64,000 bases of DNA from Vibrio sp. 16 (GTDB lineage: Bacteria > Pseudomonadota > Gammaproteobacteria > Enterobacterales > Vibrionaceae), in the NCBI RefSeq assembly GCF_963681195.1, contig NZ_OY808997.1, forward strand, positions 1,240,001-1,304,000, given 5' to 3'. The notes beneath the pieces are model-generated. The model was given only the letters and a program-made list of their open reading frames with translations, ran no database searches and was not told where the DNA came from. A program made the position numbers and the translations under genes. Positions 8,895-17,449 of this stretch are shown here, one piece after another (the stretch's first letter is position 1; the number at the start of each line of letters is the position of its first letter).

Positions 8895-9581
8895 ATCAAC
8901 AAAGTGATGATCATCGCACCTATTGGTGTATTCGGTCTGATGACGGAAGCCGTTGGTGCGTTTGGGTTTGGTGCCCTAATGGTGGTATTCAAGCTATTCG
9001 TTGTCTACGTTGCTGCAATCCTAATCTTCGGTTTTGTTGCTTACCCACTTATGGTTCATATCTTCACTAAGACCTCAGCGAAGAAGTTCCTAACAGCAAT
9101 GAAGAAGCCACAAGCTGTTGCACTCTCTACCGCTTCTTCTATGGCAACACTACCAGTTACTTTAGACACCGTTGAGCATGAGCTAGGCGTTAAGAACTCT
9201 ACCGCTTCATTCGTATTGCCACTGGGCGCGACAATCAACATGTCAGGTAACGCAATTTACTACGGCCTGGTTGCTATCTTCTTTGCTCAACTGTTCAACA
9301 TTGACCTAGGCATGGGCGCATACATCGCGATTATCGTTACTTCTACGCTAGGTGCGGTAGGCCAAGCGGGTGTTCCAGGTCCTTCTTTCCTTGTTGTTGC
9401 GGTACTGCTTGCAGCGGGCATTCCAATCGAAGGCCTACCACTGCTGTTCGCTCTAGACCGTATCTTCGACATGATTCGTACTGCACTTAACATCACAGGC
9501 GACGCCGCGTGTGCAGTCATTGTTGATTCTTTGATTGAAGACGAAGAGAAAGAAGCTGAGCTACAAAAGCAACAAGCATAA
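8895..9581 (+). pseudogene. Truncated second copy of the symporter gene (codons 192 to stop)
   Basis: The protein part is identical to the intact symporter from its residue 192 on, apart from two substitutions (Ala to Thr and Thr to Ala) near the start of the copy. It lacks the N-terminal half and so cannot form the transporter. A GTG/ATG pair at 8904-8909 could open the frame but no ribosome binding site precedes it. The reading frame is otherwise undamaged, and most differences from the other copy are silent, which suggests recent duplication from a slightly diverged strain rather than long decay. Confidence 0.9.
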
Positions 9582-9599
9582 TCTCTGAATAAAAGTATC

Positions 9600-9626
9600 A
9601 AAGCCACTCTTTGCTAGAGTGGCTTT
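9600..9626. terminator. Terminator copy between symporter fragment and convergent DsbA-like gene
   Basis: Same stem as 5617-5645, followed by only three T before the sequence changes. Complementary A residues on the other side may let it serve the convergent gene too. Confidence 0.7.
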
Positions 9627-9628
9627 AT

Positions 9629-10243
9629 TCATTTTATCAGTGCTTGAATCTGACTAAGCGTCGATTCTGGGGAATGGTAATCGATAGGCAGTTCGAGAAG
9701 CCCTTCCTGCGTTTGCAAAAACAACGAAGGGAAATGGTTTCCACCGATACCACGGGCAAACCTTAGCTCATCTTGCAACTCTTCTTCTAGCCGATTTGAA
9801 TAGTAGTCATGTTCAAACTCACGCATTGCCAATCCAAGCTCACGAGCCACATCAAACAAAACGCTGTCATCACTCGGGTTTCGCGCCTGCAAGTAATAGG
9901 CTTTCTGAATGCCGTCCACCATCTCTTTTTCTTTGCCTTGCTTTCGCGCAGCGATGGCGGCGCGACATGAGGGATATGTCGAGCGACGAGGTGTGTTGCT
10001 GGTCCAGAAGTCGTAGTTGAACTCAGTGCCTAATAAAGTTTCAATTTTCTTCCAATAGGAAGCGATTTGCTGTCGCATCTCTTGCGGCATTGGCTGATCA
10101 GAATCTGCGGCAAGTCCCCCAACCAAATACTGAATATCAACCTTACCCTCCAGTGCATCTTCGACTGCTCTCCACGTGGGCTTGTACCCCCAGCACCATG
10201 AACACATTGGATCATAAACATAATAGAGTTTCGCTTTAGTCAT
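9629..10243 (-). CDS. DsbA-family (FrnE-like) thiol oxidoreductase, cytoplasmic
   Basis: A 204-residue thioredoxin-fold protein with the redox motif CSWC at residues 14-17 in YDPMCSWCWG. A later short HFPSLFL stretch is the cis-Pro region. No signal peptide is present, so it likely acts in the cytoplasm, as FrnE-type proteins do, possibly in stress-related disulfide or isomerase chemistry. ATG 10243 is preceded by AGAGG at good distance. A perfect operator-like palindrome lies 15 bases upstream, so it is probably under a TetR-type repressor encoded elsewhere. The stop codon abuts the symporter repeat. Confidence 0.85.
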   Translation of the reverse strand: MTKAKLYYVYDPMCSWCWGYKPTWRAVEDALEGKVDIQYLVGGLAADSDQPMPQEMRQQIASYWKKIETLLGTEFNYDFWTSNTPRRSTYPSCRAAIAARKQGKEKEMVDGIQKAYYLQARNPSDDSVLFDVARELGLAMREFEHDYYSNRLEEELQDELRFARGIGGNHFPSLFLQTQEGLLELPIDYHSPESTLSQIQALIK

Positions 10244-10257
10244 CTTCTACCTCTTGA

Positions 10258-10285
10258 TTTAATTTGAACATTCGTTCAAATTAAA
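10258..10285. promoter_or_regulatory. 28-bp perfect palindrome upstream of the DsbA-like gene
   Basis: TTTAATTTGAAC and GTTCAAATTAAA are exact reverse complements around ATTC. The inner GAAC-N4-GTTC is the kind of site bound by TetR-family repressors. It lies 15-42 bases upstream of the start codon at 10243, where it would block RNA polymerase or early elongation. Confidence 0.75.
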
Positions 10286-10329
10286 CAAAAATGAGACAAA
10301 TGTATATGACATTGCCTGCAAATACGCAC

Positions 10330-10355
10330 AAAAAAAGCGACCAAAGGTCGCTTTT
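10330..10355. terminator. Terminator between outer-membrane barrel gene and DsbA-like gene
   Basis: AAAAGCGACC and GGTCGCTTTT pair around AAA, preceded on the + strand by a run of A that gives a T tract for minus-strand transcription from 10373. Confidence 0.85.
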
Positions 10356-10372
10356 CTGGAGAGGTTCTTCGC

Positions 10373-10888
10373 TTATAGGAAGTGGAAGGTTGCGTTTACG
10401 GTAAAGCTATCAACGTTTTCACCGCTGCCGTCAACTTCAAAGCCAAACGACTGGTAACTCGCGCCTACTGTCAGACCTGGGAAGATGTTGTATTCTGCGC
10501 CAAAGCCGTACATTAAGCCGATACCTGAATCATCCGAGACAGAGCTCAAATCGCCTGTAAACTCTACGTTGTAGGTGTTCAGGCCACCTTTTGCGTAGAT
10601 ATGAAGTGGACCAAAGTCGATACTTGGTTTAGCCGCAGCATAAAAAGACGTGAAATCGGCACTACCGCTGATATTACGAGCTTCAAGGTCGATAGAGCCG
10701 TGATTAAAGTAGCCTGCTTCTAAACCAATAAGAGGGAGAATACCGGTACCAACATGAACACCGTACGCTGTTGAGCTTTCACTTTCCAAGTTAGATTTAC
10801 CGCCTTGGATACCCGCATAAAGCCAAGAGTCAGCAGAAGCAGAAGCGGATACGCCCATAACTAAAAGCGCTAAAAGTGTTTTTTTCAT
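10373..10888 (-). CDS. Small outer-membrane beta-barrel protein, paralogue 1
   Basis: A 171-residue protein with a signal peptide (MKKTLLALLVMGVSASASA, cleavage before DSWLY) and alternating strands ending in FHFL, typical of eight-stranded OmpA/OmpX-like barrels. Repeated phrases VHVGTGILPLIGLEAGY and AAKPSIDFGPLHIYAKGGL are shared with the next gene, so the two arose by tandem duplication. Start at ATG 10888 is set by the signal peptide; the frame runs further upstream but reads non-signal sequence. Function is unknown; adhesion, porin or envelope-stress roles are possible. Confidence 0.8.
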   Translation of the reverse strand: MKKTLLALLVMGVSASASADSWLYAGIQGGKSNLESESSTAYGVHVGTGILPLIGLEAGYFNHGSIDLEARNISGSADFTSFYAAAKPSIDFGPLHIYAKGGLNTYNVEFTGDLSSVSDDSGIGLMYGFGAEYNIFPGLTVGASYQSFGFEVDGSGENVDSFTVNATFHFL

Positions 10889-10925
10889 TTTATAAATCCC
10901 ACAAACAAGACAAATAACATACCAA

Positions 10926-10954
10926 TAAAAATACCCAGCAAGATTGCTGGGTAT
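10926..10954 (-). terminator. Terminator between the two barrel genes
   Basis: ATACCCAGCA and TGCTGGGTAT pair around AGAT, with a T-rich tail on the minus strand. The tandem copies therefore seem to be separate transcripts. Confidence 0.8.
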
Positions 10955-10975
10955 CGTTCTAAAAAAGATGCCCAA

Positions 10976-11473
10976 TTATAAGAAGTGGAACGTCGCGTTG
11001 ATCGAGAAGTTCTTCACATCATCTTCTTTTAAAGAAAATACATTGTAGCTTGCACCGATAGAAATTGGACCAGCCATAAAGTACTCCGCGCCAATGCCGT
11101 ACATCATATCAATTTCGTCTTCTTCAAAGTCAGCACTGCTGTCTTCAAGTTTGTACGAATGCAGACCCGCTTTGGCGTAAACGTGCAGCGGGCCGAAGTC
11201 GATGCTTGGTTTAGCTGCAAAATAAAGTGCTGAGCCTTCTAGGTCTAAGTCTTTGCCATCGTAACGTGCATTTGTGAACTCACCGAAGGTTTGATAGCCA
11301 GCCTCAAGTCCAATAAACGGTAGAATGCCCGTTCCTACGTGAACGTTGTAAGAAGAAGCGGTTTCCCCGCCGACATCAGCCTGACCGACACTTGCACTAC
11401 CATAAATCCAAGAGTCCGCAGAAGCTGTTGCTGATGCGCCAATCAGCGCCAGTGCTAAAAGTGTCTTTTTCAT
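10976..11473 (-). CDS. Small outer-membrane beta-barrel protein, paralogue 2
   Basis: A 165-residue paralogue of the product of 10373-10888, with signal peptide MKKTLLALALIGASATASA and C-terminal FHFL. Shared blocks include VHVGTGILPFIGLEAGY, AAKPSIDFGPLHVYAKAGL and YGIGAEY. AAGAAGG lies upstream of ATG 11473. The loops between strands differ between the copies (acidic DFEEDEID here), as expected if surface exposed. Function unknown. Confidence 0.8.
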   Translation of the reverse strand: MKKTLLALALIGASATASADSWIYGSASVGQADVGGETASSYNVHVGTGILPFIGLEAGYQTFGEFTNARYDGKDLDLEGSALYFAAKPSIDFGPLHVYAKAGLHSYKLEDSSADFEEDEIDMMYGIGAEYFMAGPISIGASYNVFSLKEDDVKNFSINATFHFL

Positions 11474-11578
11474 AATTAACCTTCTTGTCATGTCCTTTGG
11501 CAGTGGCACCAAGCGGCAATCCGCTGCCCATGTTCGTCAAAAAACTATCCTGTACCGAATATCATGCAATTTGCGTAC

Positions 11579-14500
11579 CTAACACGCGTCAATCGCATTC
11601 TTAACTCGCTTGTCAGACACTGGATATGGCGTACCCAATTGTTGAGCAAAGAAGCTCACCCGAAGCTCTTCGATCATCCAGCGGATCTCTTTAACGTTCT
11701 CAGGAACCACCATACCTTTCGGAATTTTGTTGAGCAGCTCTTTGTAGTCGCTCGTCACGGATTCCACTTTCAGCATGTGCAAACGGTCTTTGTTCGGATC
11801 GATCGGTAGCTTCTCCATACGACGCTCAATCGCGCGCATGTAGCGCAGAATGTCCGGAAGACGCTTCCAACCACATTCTGTCGCGAAACCTTTGAAGATC
11901 AATCCTTCGATTTGTGCTTTGATGTCCGACAATGCGAACGCCATGGTGAAATCGATCTTACCTTTCAACTTCTTATTGATATTGAAAGCCGTCGTCAGGA
12001 TGGTTTCCACTTGCTGTGCAATTTCCACCACCGTATCACCAAGCTCAGCTCGTACGTGCTCTTTCAACGCGTCGAACTTCTCTGGCTCCCAAACCAAGCC
12101 GCCCTGCTCTTCGATCAGCTTATCGACACCACACGCGATACAGTCATCAATCAAATCAAGTACTTTGCCGTAAGGATTAAAGTATAGACCCAACTTCGAT
12201 TTATTCGGCAAGTTGGAGTGCAGGTATTTGATTGGCGAAGGCACATTGAGCAAAATCAGACGACGCTGACCCGCTTGCATTGCCGTAACCTGTTCGTATT
12301 CAGTCTCGTACAGTTTGATTTCAACACTATCTTTGGCATCCACAATCGCTGGGTACGCTTTAACGTCGTAACCACCGCGTTTTTGTTGGTATACCTTCGG
12401 CAGTTCGCCGAAGCTCCACGTATGCAGACCTTGTTGCTCGATGTCGTCATCCGCAACTTTTGAAAGGGTTTCTTGAACTTTATCTTTCAGGCTCTCTTTC
12501 AATTCGTGAAGGTCTTTGTTTTCCTTCAGCTTGCGACTTCTATGGTCAACGGCGCGGAAAGTCACCTTCAAGTGTTCCGGAATTTGATCCATATTCCAAT
12601 CTTCGCGCAGAACTTCTACACCCGTCATTCGGCGAAGCTCTTTCTCCAACGAGTCAAGCAGTGGCGCTTCCATTGGTGTTGCACGAGCTAAGAACGCATC
12701 GGCGTAGTTTGGCGCAGGAACAAAGTTCTTACGTACTGTCTTCGGCAGCGATTTGATCAAGCTCACCACAAGTTCATGACGCAGACCTGGGATCTGCCAG
12801 TCAAAGCCCGCAGGCTCAACTTGGTTCAGAATCGGCAGTGGTAAGTGTACCGTGACACCGTCACTATCTTCACCCGGTTCAAATTGATAGCTCAGCTTCA
12901 GTTTCAGGTTGTTTTGATACCAGAAGTTCGGGTAATCCAAATCGGTAACGTGGCTTGCATCGCCCTTGAACAGCATCTCTTTTTCAAAGTTCAGCAGTTC
13001 TTTGTTCTCTTTCGATGCCTTCTTCCACCACGTATCGAAGTGTTTACCAGAAACCACTTCCGTACCAACGCGTTGGTCGTAGAAATCGAATAGCTCATCG
13101 TCATCGACCAAAATGTCGCGGCGACGAGATTTGTGTTCAAGCTCTTCCACTTCTTGAAGAAGCTTACGGTTTTGCTTGAAGAACGCGTGTTTGGTTTCCC
13201 ACTCGCCTTCCACCAGCGCACTACGGATGAAGATTTCACGACTGATGGTCGAATCGATATTGCCATAGTTCACCAAACGCTTCGGTACGATAGGTACGCC
13301 GTAAAGCATTACTTTTTCGTAAGCCATGACCGCGGCGCGTTTCTTCGACCAATGCGGTTCGCTGTAACTGCGCTTAATTAGGTGCTTCGCTAGCGGTTCA
13401 ATCCACTCTGGTTGAATCTTAGCGATGATACGGCCCCAAAGTTTAGAGGTTTCCACCAACTCAGCAGACATGATCCACTTAGGTTGTTTCTTGAATAGAC
13501 CCGATGCAGGGAATATATGGAAGCGAGCGTTGCGCGCCCCTTGGTAGTCATTTTTCTCTTGGTCTTTCATACCAATGTGAGAAAGCAGGCCAACAAGGAT
13601 TGCAGAGTGCACACCTTGATAACTTGCTGGCTCGTCATTGAGCTTGAAGTCCATTTCACGCATAGACTGGTGAAGTTGGAAGTAGACGTCTTGCCATTCA
13701 CGTACACGCAAGTAGTTCAAGTAATCTTGTTTACATTGCTTGCGGAACTGGTTCCCAGACAATTTCTTTTGCTGCTTTTGGATGTAATCCCACAAGTTCA
13801 CAAACGTCAGGAAGTCTGACTCTTCATGGAAGAAACGCTTGTGTTTATCATCCGAAGATTGCTGTTTGTCTGAAGGACGCTCTCGCGGATCTTGGATTGA
13901 GAGTGCGGAAGCGATGATCATCAGCTCTTTAGTCGCACCATATTTTGGCGATTCCAATACCATACGAGCTAGACGTGGGTCGATTGGAAGGCGTGCAAGC
14001 TGACGACCAATGCTAGTTAGACGTTTTTTCGGGTCTTTAGCATCAGCATTGATTGCACCTAACTCTTCTAGAAGACGCACACCGTCTTGGATGTTGCGTT
14101 TGTCAGGCGCTTCCACAAACGGGAAGGCTTGAATGTCGCCCAAACCAAGTGCCGTCATCTGCAAGATAACAGATGCTAGGTTGGTACGCAGGATCTCAGG
14201 ATCAGTAAACTCCGGACGTGACTCAAAATCTTCCTCTGAGTAAAGACGGATACAGATACCCTCTTCCACACGACCACAACGACCTTTACGCTGGTTCGCA
14301 CTCGCCTGAGAAACTGGCTCGATTGGAAGACGCTGAACCTTGGTACGGTAACTGTATCGGCTAATACGCGCTGTACCCGGGTCAATAACGTACTTGATGC
14401 CCGGAACCGTCAACGAGGTTTCGGCTACGTTGGTTGCCAGTACAATGCGACGACCAGCATGAGGTTGGAAAATCTTGTTCTGCTCACCCGCCGACAAACG

Positions 14501-15523
14501 CGCGTAAAGCGGCACAATTTCCGTGCTTTTAAGGTTGCGTCTAGACAGTGCATCCGCGGTATCACGAATTTCACGCTCACCGTTCATGAAGATCAGGATG
14601 TCACCTAAGCCCTCGTCGCACAGTTCGTCTACCGCTTCGAAAATACCTTCAAGTTGGTCACGATCGTTATCGTCATCGCCGCTCAGTGGGCGGTAACGCG
14701 TTTCTACTGGGTAAGTTCGACCTGACACCTCAATGATTGGTGCGTTGTTGAAGTGTTTTGAAAAACGCTCTGGATCGATGGTTGCCGACGTGATGATCAC
14801 TTTTAGATCAGGACGACGTGGCAGCAACTCTTTCAAGTAACCCAAGATGAAATCGATGTTAAGGCTGCGCTCGTGCGCTTCATCGATAATGATGGTGTCG
14901 TATTGATTCAAGAAGCGGTCATGCTGAATTTCAGCCAGCAAGATACCGTCGGTCATCAATTTGATTTGGGTATTTTCAGAGATCTGATCGTTGAATCGAA
15001 CCTTGTAACCAACAAACTCACCAAGCTTGGTTTCCATCTCTTCGGCAATACGGTTGGCAACCGAACGCGCCGCAAGACGACGAGGTTGAGTATGACCAAT
15101 CAGACCGAATTTACCGCGACCAAGTTCAGCACAGATTTTTGGTAGCTGAGTGGTTTTACCTGAGCCGGTTTCACCCGCAACGATGACCACTTGGTTTTCT
15201 TCGATCGCTTTCGCAATGTCGTCGCGTTTTTGGCTGACTGGCAGGATTTCTGGGTATTCGATTGTTGGATGAGCATTGCCGCGCTGCTCAGCTTCCATCA
15301 TGGACTTAGCAATATCGAGCGCGATTTCGTCAAACACGGCGTTGCGTGACGCTTCTTTTTTAATTTTGCTTGCGCCAGAAATACGTTTGCTCAAGCGAAA
15401 GCGATCACGCAACATACACTCACCGAGTGCTTTGCGTAAGGACGCTGCGCTGTTCACCTGAGCTTGAGGCGCTTGAGAGTTCTGTTCGCTGTCGACAGAT
15501 TTTTTAGGCTGTGACGAAGTCAA
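11579..15523 (-). CDS. hrpA: ATP-dependent RNA helicase HrpA (DEAH box)
   Basis: A 1314-residue DEAH/RHA helicase, the size expected for HrpA (about 1300). Walker A GETGSGKTTQ, the DEAH motif IIIDEAHERS, SAT in TSATID, and motif VI QRKGRCGR are all present, followed by the long HrpA-specific C-terminal region. HrpA acts on mRNA and on stalled ribosomes in related bacteria. The start is set at TTG 15523, which has AGGA six bases before it; the in-frame ATGs at 15544 and 15571 have no ribosome site. No partner gene is seen; it faces the mipA-like gene terminator upstream. Confidence 0.93.
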   Translation of the reverse strand: MTSSQPKKSVDSEQNSQAPQAQVNSAASLRKALGECMLRDRFRLSKRISGASKIKKEASRNAVFDEIALDIAKSMMEAEQRGNAHPTIEYPEILPVSQKRDDIAKAIEENQVVIVAGETGSGKTTQLPKICAELGRGKFGLIGHTQPRRLAARSVANRIAEEMETKLGEFVGYKVRFNDQISENTQIKLMTDGILLAEIQHDRFLNQYDTIIIDEAHERSLNIDFILGYLKELLPRRPDLKVIITSATIDPERFSKHFNNAPIIEVSGRTYPVETRYRPLSGDDDNDRDQLEGIFEAVDELCDEGLGDILIFMNGEREIRDTADALSRRNLKSTEIVPLYARLSAGEQNKIFQPHAGRRIVLATNVAETSLTVPGIKYVIDPGTARISRYSYRTKVQRLPIEPVSQASANQRKGRCGRVEEGICIRLYSEEDFESRPEFTDPEILRTNLASVILQMTALGLGDIQAFPFVEAPDKRNIQDGVRLLEELGAINADAKDPKKRLTSIGRQLARLPIDPRLARMVLESPKYGATKELMIIASALSIQDPRERPSDKQQSSDDKHKRFFHEESDFLTFVNLWDYIQKQQKKLSGNQFRKQCKQDYLNYLRVREWQDVYFQLHQSMREMDFKLNDEPASYQGVHSAILVGLLSHIGMKDQEKNDYQGARNARFHIFPASGLFKKQPKWIMSAELVETSKLWGRIIAKIQPEWIEPLAKHLIKRSYSEPHWSKKRAAVMAYEKVMLYGVPIVPKRLVNYGNIDSTISREIFIRSALVEGEWETKHAFFKQNRKLLQEVEELEHKSRRRDILVDDDELFDFYDQRVGTEVVSGKHFDTWWKKASKENKELLNFEKEMLFKGDASHVTDLDYPNFWYQNNLKLKLSYQFEPGEDSDGVTVHLPLPILNQVEPAGFDWQIPGLRHELVVSLIKSLPKTVRKNFVPAPNYADAFLARATPMEAPLLDSLEKELRRMTGVEVLREDWNMDQIPEHLKVTFRAVDHRSRKLKENKDLHELKESLKDKVQETLSKVADDDIEQQGLHTWSFGELPKVYQQKRGGYDVKAYPAIVDAKDSVEIKLYETEYEQVTAMQAGQRRLILLNVPSPIKYLHSNLPNKSKLGLYFNPYGKVLDLIDDCIACGVDKLIEEQGGLVWEPEKFDALKEHVRAELGDTVVEIAQQVETILTTAFNINKKLKGKIDFTMAFALSDIKAQIEGLIFKGFATECGWKRLPDILRYMRAIERRMEKLPIDPNKDRLHMLKVESVTSDYKELLNKIPKGMVVPENVKEIRWMIEELRVSFFAQQLGTPYPVSDKRVKNAIDAC

Positions 15524-15589
15524 AGCGTTTCCTATTCTTTTCATTACATAAAACTGCGCGGATTGTATCACAAGCTGTTTATACGATAG

Positions 15590-15623
15590 AAAAAAACGCC
15601 CACGACATTTTAGCGTGGGCGTT
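15590..15623 (-). terminator. Terminator of the MipA/OmpV-like gene
   Basis: AACGCCCACG and CGTGGGCGTT pair around a nine-base loop, with a run of A on the + strand giving the T tract on the minus strand. Confidence 0.88.
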
Positions 15624-15642
15624 AACTTAAACTTGAACCTGA

Positions 15643-16971
15643 TTAGAAGTCGAACTGGAGGTAAACTGTGTTGTAGTTACTGCCTCCTTTGATTCGACCA
15701 AACTGGGAGGCCTTTTCAAAGATTGCGCTACGATGGTGGAGTGAGTAACCAAACCACATGTTGTTAAGCTCTGGGGCATTGAACAAGTCACCGACATTGA
15801 CATCAAAGGAGAAATCCAAGTAGTTGAGTAAATGGCTTGCGGTATAGCCCTTTCTATCCATCTCGTCTTGTTCGATGTAGGTAACGTTATCAATGTAAGA
15901 CAAACCTTCCGCTACGCCAAATCGCCACTGCGTCGGCCAATTGAAAGTGTAGTACGCTTTAATCGCGGCAACATATTCGGTACTTGCGCCTTGCACCTCT
16001 GAAGACCAGTGGTGCACGAGTCCAGGTGTCAAATAGATATCAATAGGGAATCCGAACAGTTCATCCGTTAAAGGGTGACCATAAAAGACCGACGTGAGTT
16101 GGTTGTTGTACTCATCTTTCTCACTTTCAAAGCCAAAAATTTCACCGATATTTGATGGTGTCGCCCAGCCGTGAGCAACACGCCAATAGCGTTTATTGCT
16201 CAACTCTGATTTTGGAGCTTTGGTCTTGTCGTTAAAGAATCCAAAACCAACGAACAGCTCACCTTGATAGCGGTCTTCCACCAGCGGCGCATTATAGGCG
16301 TTGTCATCCAATCGAGTGATACTTGTTGAACCGAGCAAGTATAGGTTCGACACTACGTGGTAACGAGCTTCAACCCCAACGTTGATGTCAGCTCCAGCGC
16401 CAATACGATCGTTGGTGAACTCCGAAAATCCATAGTAAACACTATTAAATTCGGCTTCTTTGTAGCGCAATGTCACACTTGGTTTGATTTCCCAATCGCC
16501 TGATTCAAACTCACCGGACATGCGAAGGTTACCATGTACACGATACTCATCGTCTGTCATCACTTCAGTGTCAAAATGCCAGTTGTCATCCACTTTGTAG
16601 CGCAGTTGCAAACCAAAGTCCGCTGAATCGCCTTCGTTGGCGTTTTGGAAGTACTTTGGAATATCGACAAATCGTAAACGAGTGAGTGCGTTAACCTGCC
16701 ATTGCTCATCGTCAGTTTCATAAAGGTGCACACCACCTTCTAGCCCATCAATAAAAATATACTCATTATCAAAGTACATCATTGGTACAAAGGTACTGAC
16801 GGATTGATCACTTCTGTCGGTATCAAAAGGTACAGAGGCGATTCGATACATCGCAGCAATGCCCCATTCTTGTTCACCGATAGCAGGCGTTTCTGTAGCG
16901 AAGAGCGAAGTCGAAAGAAAAGCAGCACCAATCCCCACTGCTGTGCGGCAAATTTTCCACTGATTTGTCAT
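15643..16971 (-). CDS. Outer-membrane protein, MipA/OmpV-like
   Basis: A 442-residue protein with a signal peptide (cleavage near LFATETPA) and alternating aromatic beta strands to a terminal YLQFDF, as in outer-membrane barrels. The FVPMMYFDNEYIFIDGLEGG block near residue 65 resembles the MipA/OmpV family (scaffold between murein enzymes, or osmoregulated porin). It is longer than typical MipA (about 250), so it may be a distinct double-length branch. ATG 16971 is the only plausible start. Family assignment is by eye and moderate. Confidence 0.6.
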   Translation of the reverse strand: MTNQWKICRTAVGIGAAFLSTSLFATETPAIGEQEWGIAAMYRIASVPFDTDRSDQSVSTFVPMMYFDNEYIFIDGLEGGVHLYETDDEQWQVNALTRLRFVDIPKYFQNANEGDSADFGLQLRYKVDDNWHFDTEVMTDDEYRVHGNLRMSGEFESGDWEIKPSVTLRYKEAEFNSVYYGFSEFTNDRIGAGADINVGVEARYHVVSNLYLLGSTSITRLDDNAYNAPLVEDRYQGELFVGFGFFNDKTKAPKSELSNKRYWRVAHGWATPSNIGEIFGFESEKDEYNNQLTSVFYGHPLTDELFGFPIDIYLTPGLVHHWSSEVQGASTEYVAAIKAYYTFNWPTQWRFGVAEGLSYIDNVTYIEQDEMDRKGYTASHLLNYLDFSFDVNVGDLFNAPELNNMWFGYSLHHRSAIFEKASQFGRIKGGSNYNTVYLQFDF

Positions 16972-17080
16972 TTTTATGTCCTAAAGACTCAATAATTGAC
17001 CTATTGAGTCACTTAATGCTTATGATTATTAGCGATTCGTCGTTAAAATAAGAACATATGTTCTCCTAAATCAAAAAATT

Positions 17081-17446
17081 GTGAAAGCATCAAAGTTAAA
17101 GAAATTGCTAGAATCTCTTCCTGAAGGCCAAGACCCCGACATCGTGTGCGGAGAAATGTGGCTGCCTGAGCGATTAGTCCGTACTCAGTTAGATGGTGAC
17201 TTACTGTTTATGGAGTTCGACAACGCGCCAGAAGAATCGCAAGGCGAAGAAGAAGGACGTGGTTTCGTAGAACATGAAATAGACATGATTCGCCACCGCT
17301 TCGAACAAATCCTCGACGAGAGCTCAGACACAAAAACAAAAGCTGACGCTATGCTTGCGCTATTTCTAATGGGTCATGAGCTTTCAAGCTCTGAAGTCAT
17401 TGAAATACTTGAAGATCCAGACATTCCTAACGACCCAAATGATTGA
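17081..17446 (+). CDS. Conserved small acidic protein of unknown function
   Basis: A 121-residue cytoplasmic protein, strongly acidic at the C-terminus (EILEDPDIPNDPND). It starts at GTG 17081 (KASKLKKLLESLPEGQD); no clear ribosome site precedes it and no ATG is available at the N-terminus. It ends four bases before the PhoD-like gene and is likely co-transcribed with it. No family is recognised. Confidence 0.65.
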   Translation: MKASKLKKLLESLPEGQDPDIVCGEMWLPERLVRTQLDGDLLFMEFDNAPEESQGEEEGRGFVEHEIDMIRHRFEQILDESSDTKTKADAMLALFLMGHELSSSEVIEILEDPDIPNDPND

Positions 17447-17449
17447 TAG

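Larger units (their letters stand above)
8895..9626 (+). repeat. 732-bp direct repeat, downstream copy
   Basis: Mate of 4912-5643. It begins abruptly after insert sequence, in phase with symporter codon 192, and ends at GGCTTT just before the stop codon of the convergent DsbA-like gene (9629). It therefore keeps the ancestral junction between symporter and dsbA-like gene. Confidence 0.97.

Noticed and set aside
12460..12756. Long open frames antisense to hrpA
   Set aside because: They mirror the codon structure of the real gene and show no ribosome sites or domains.
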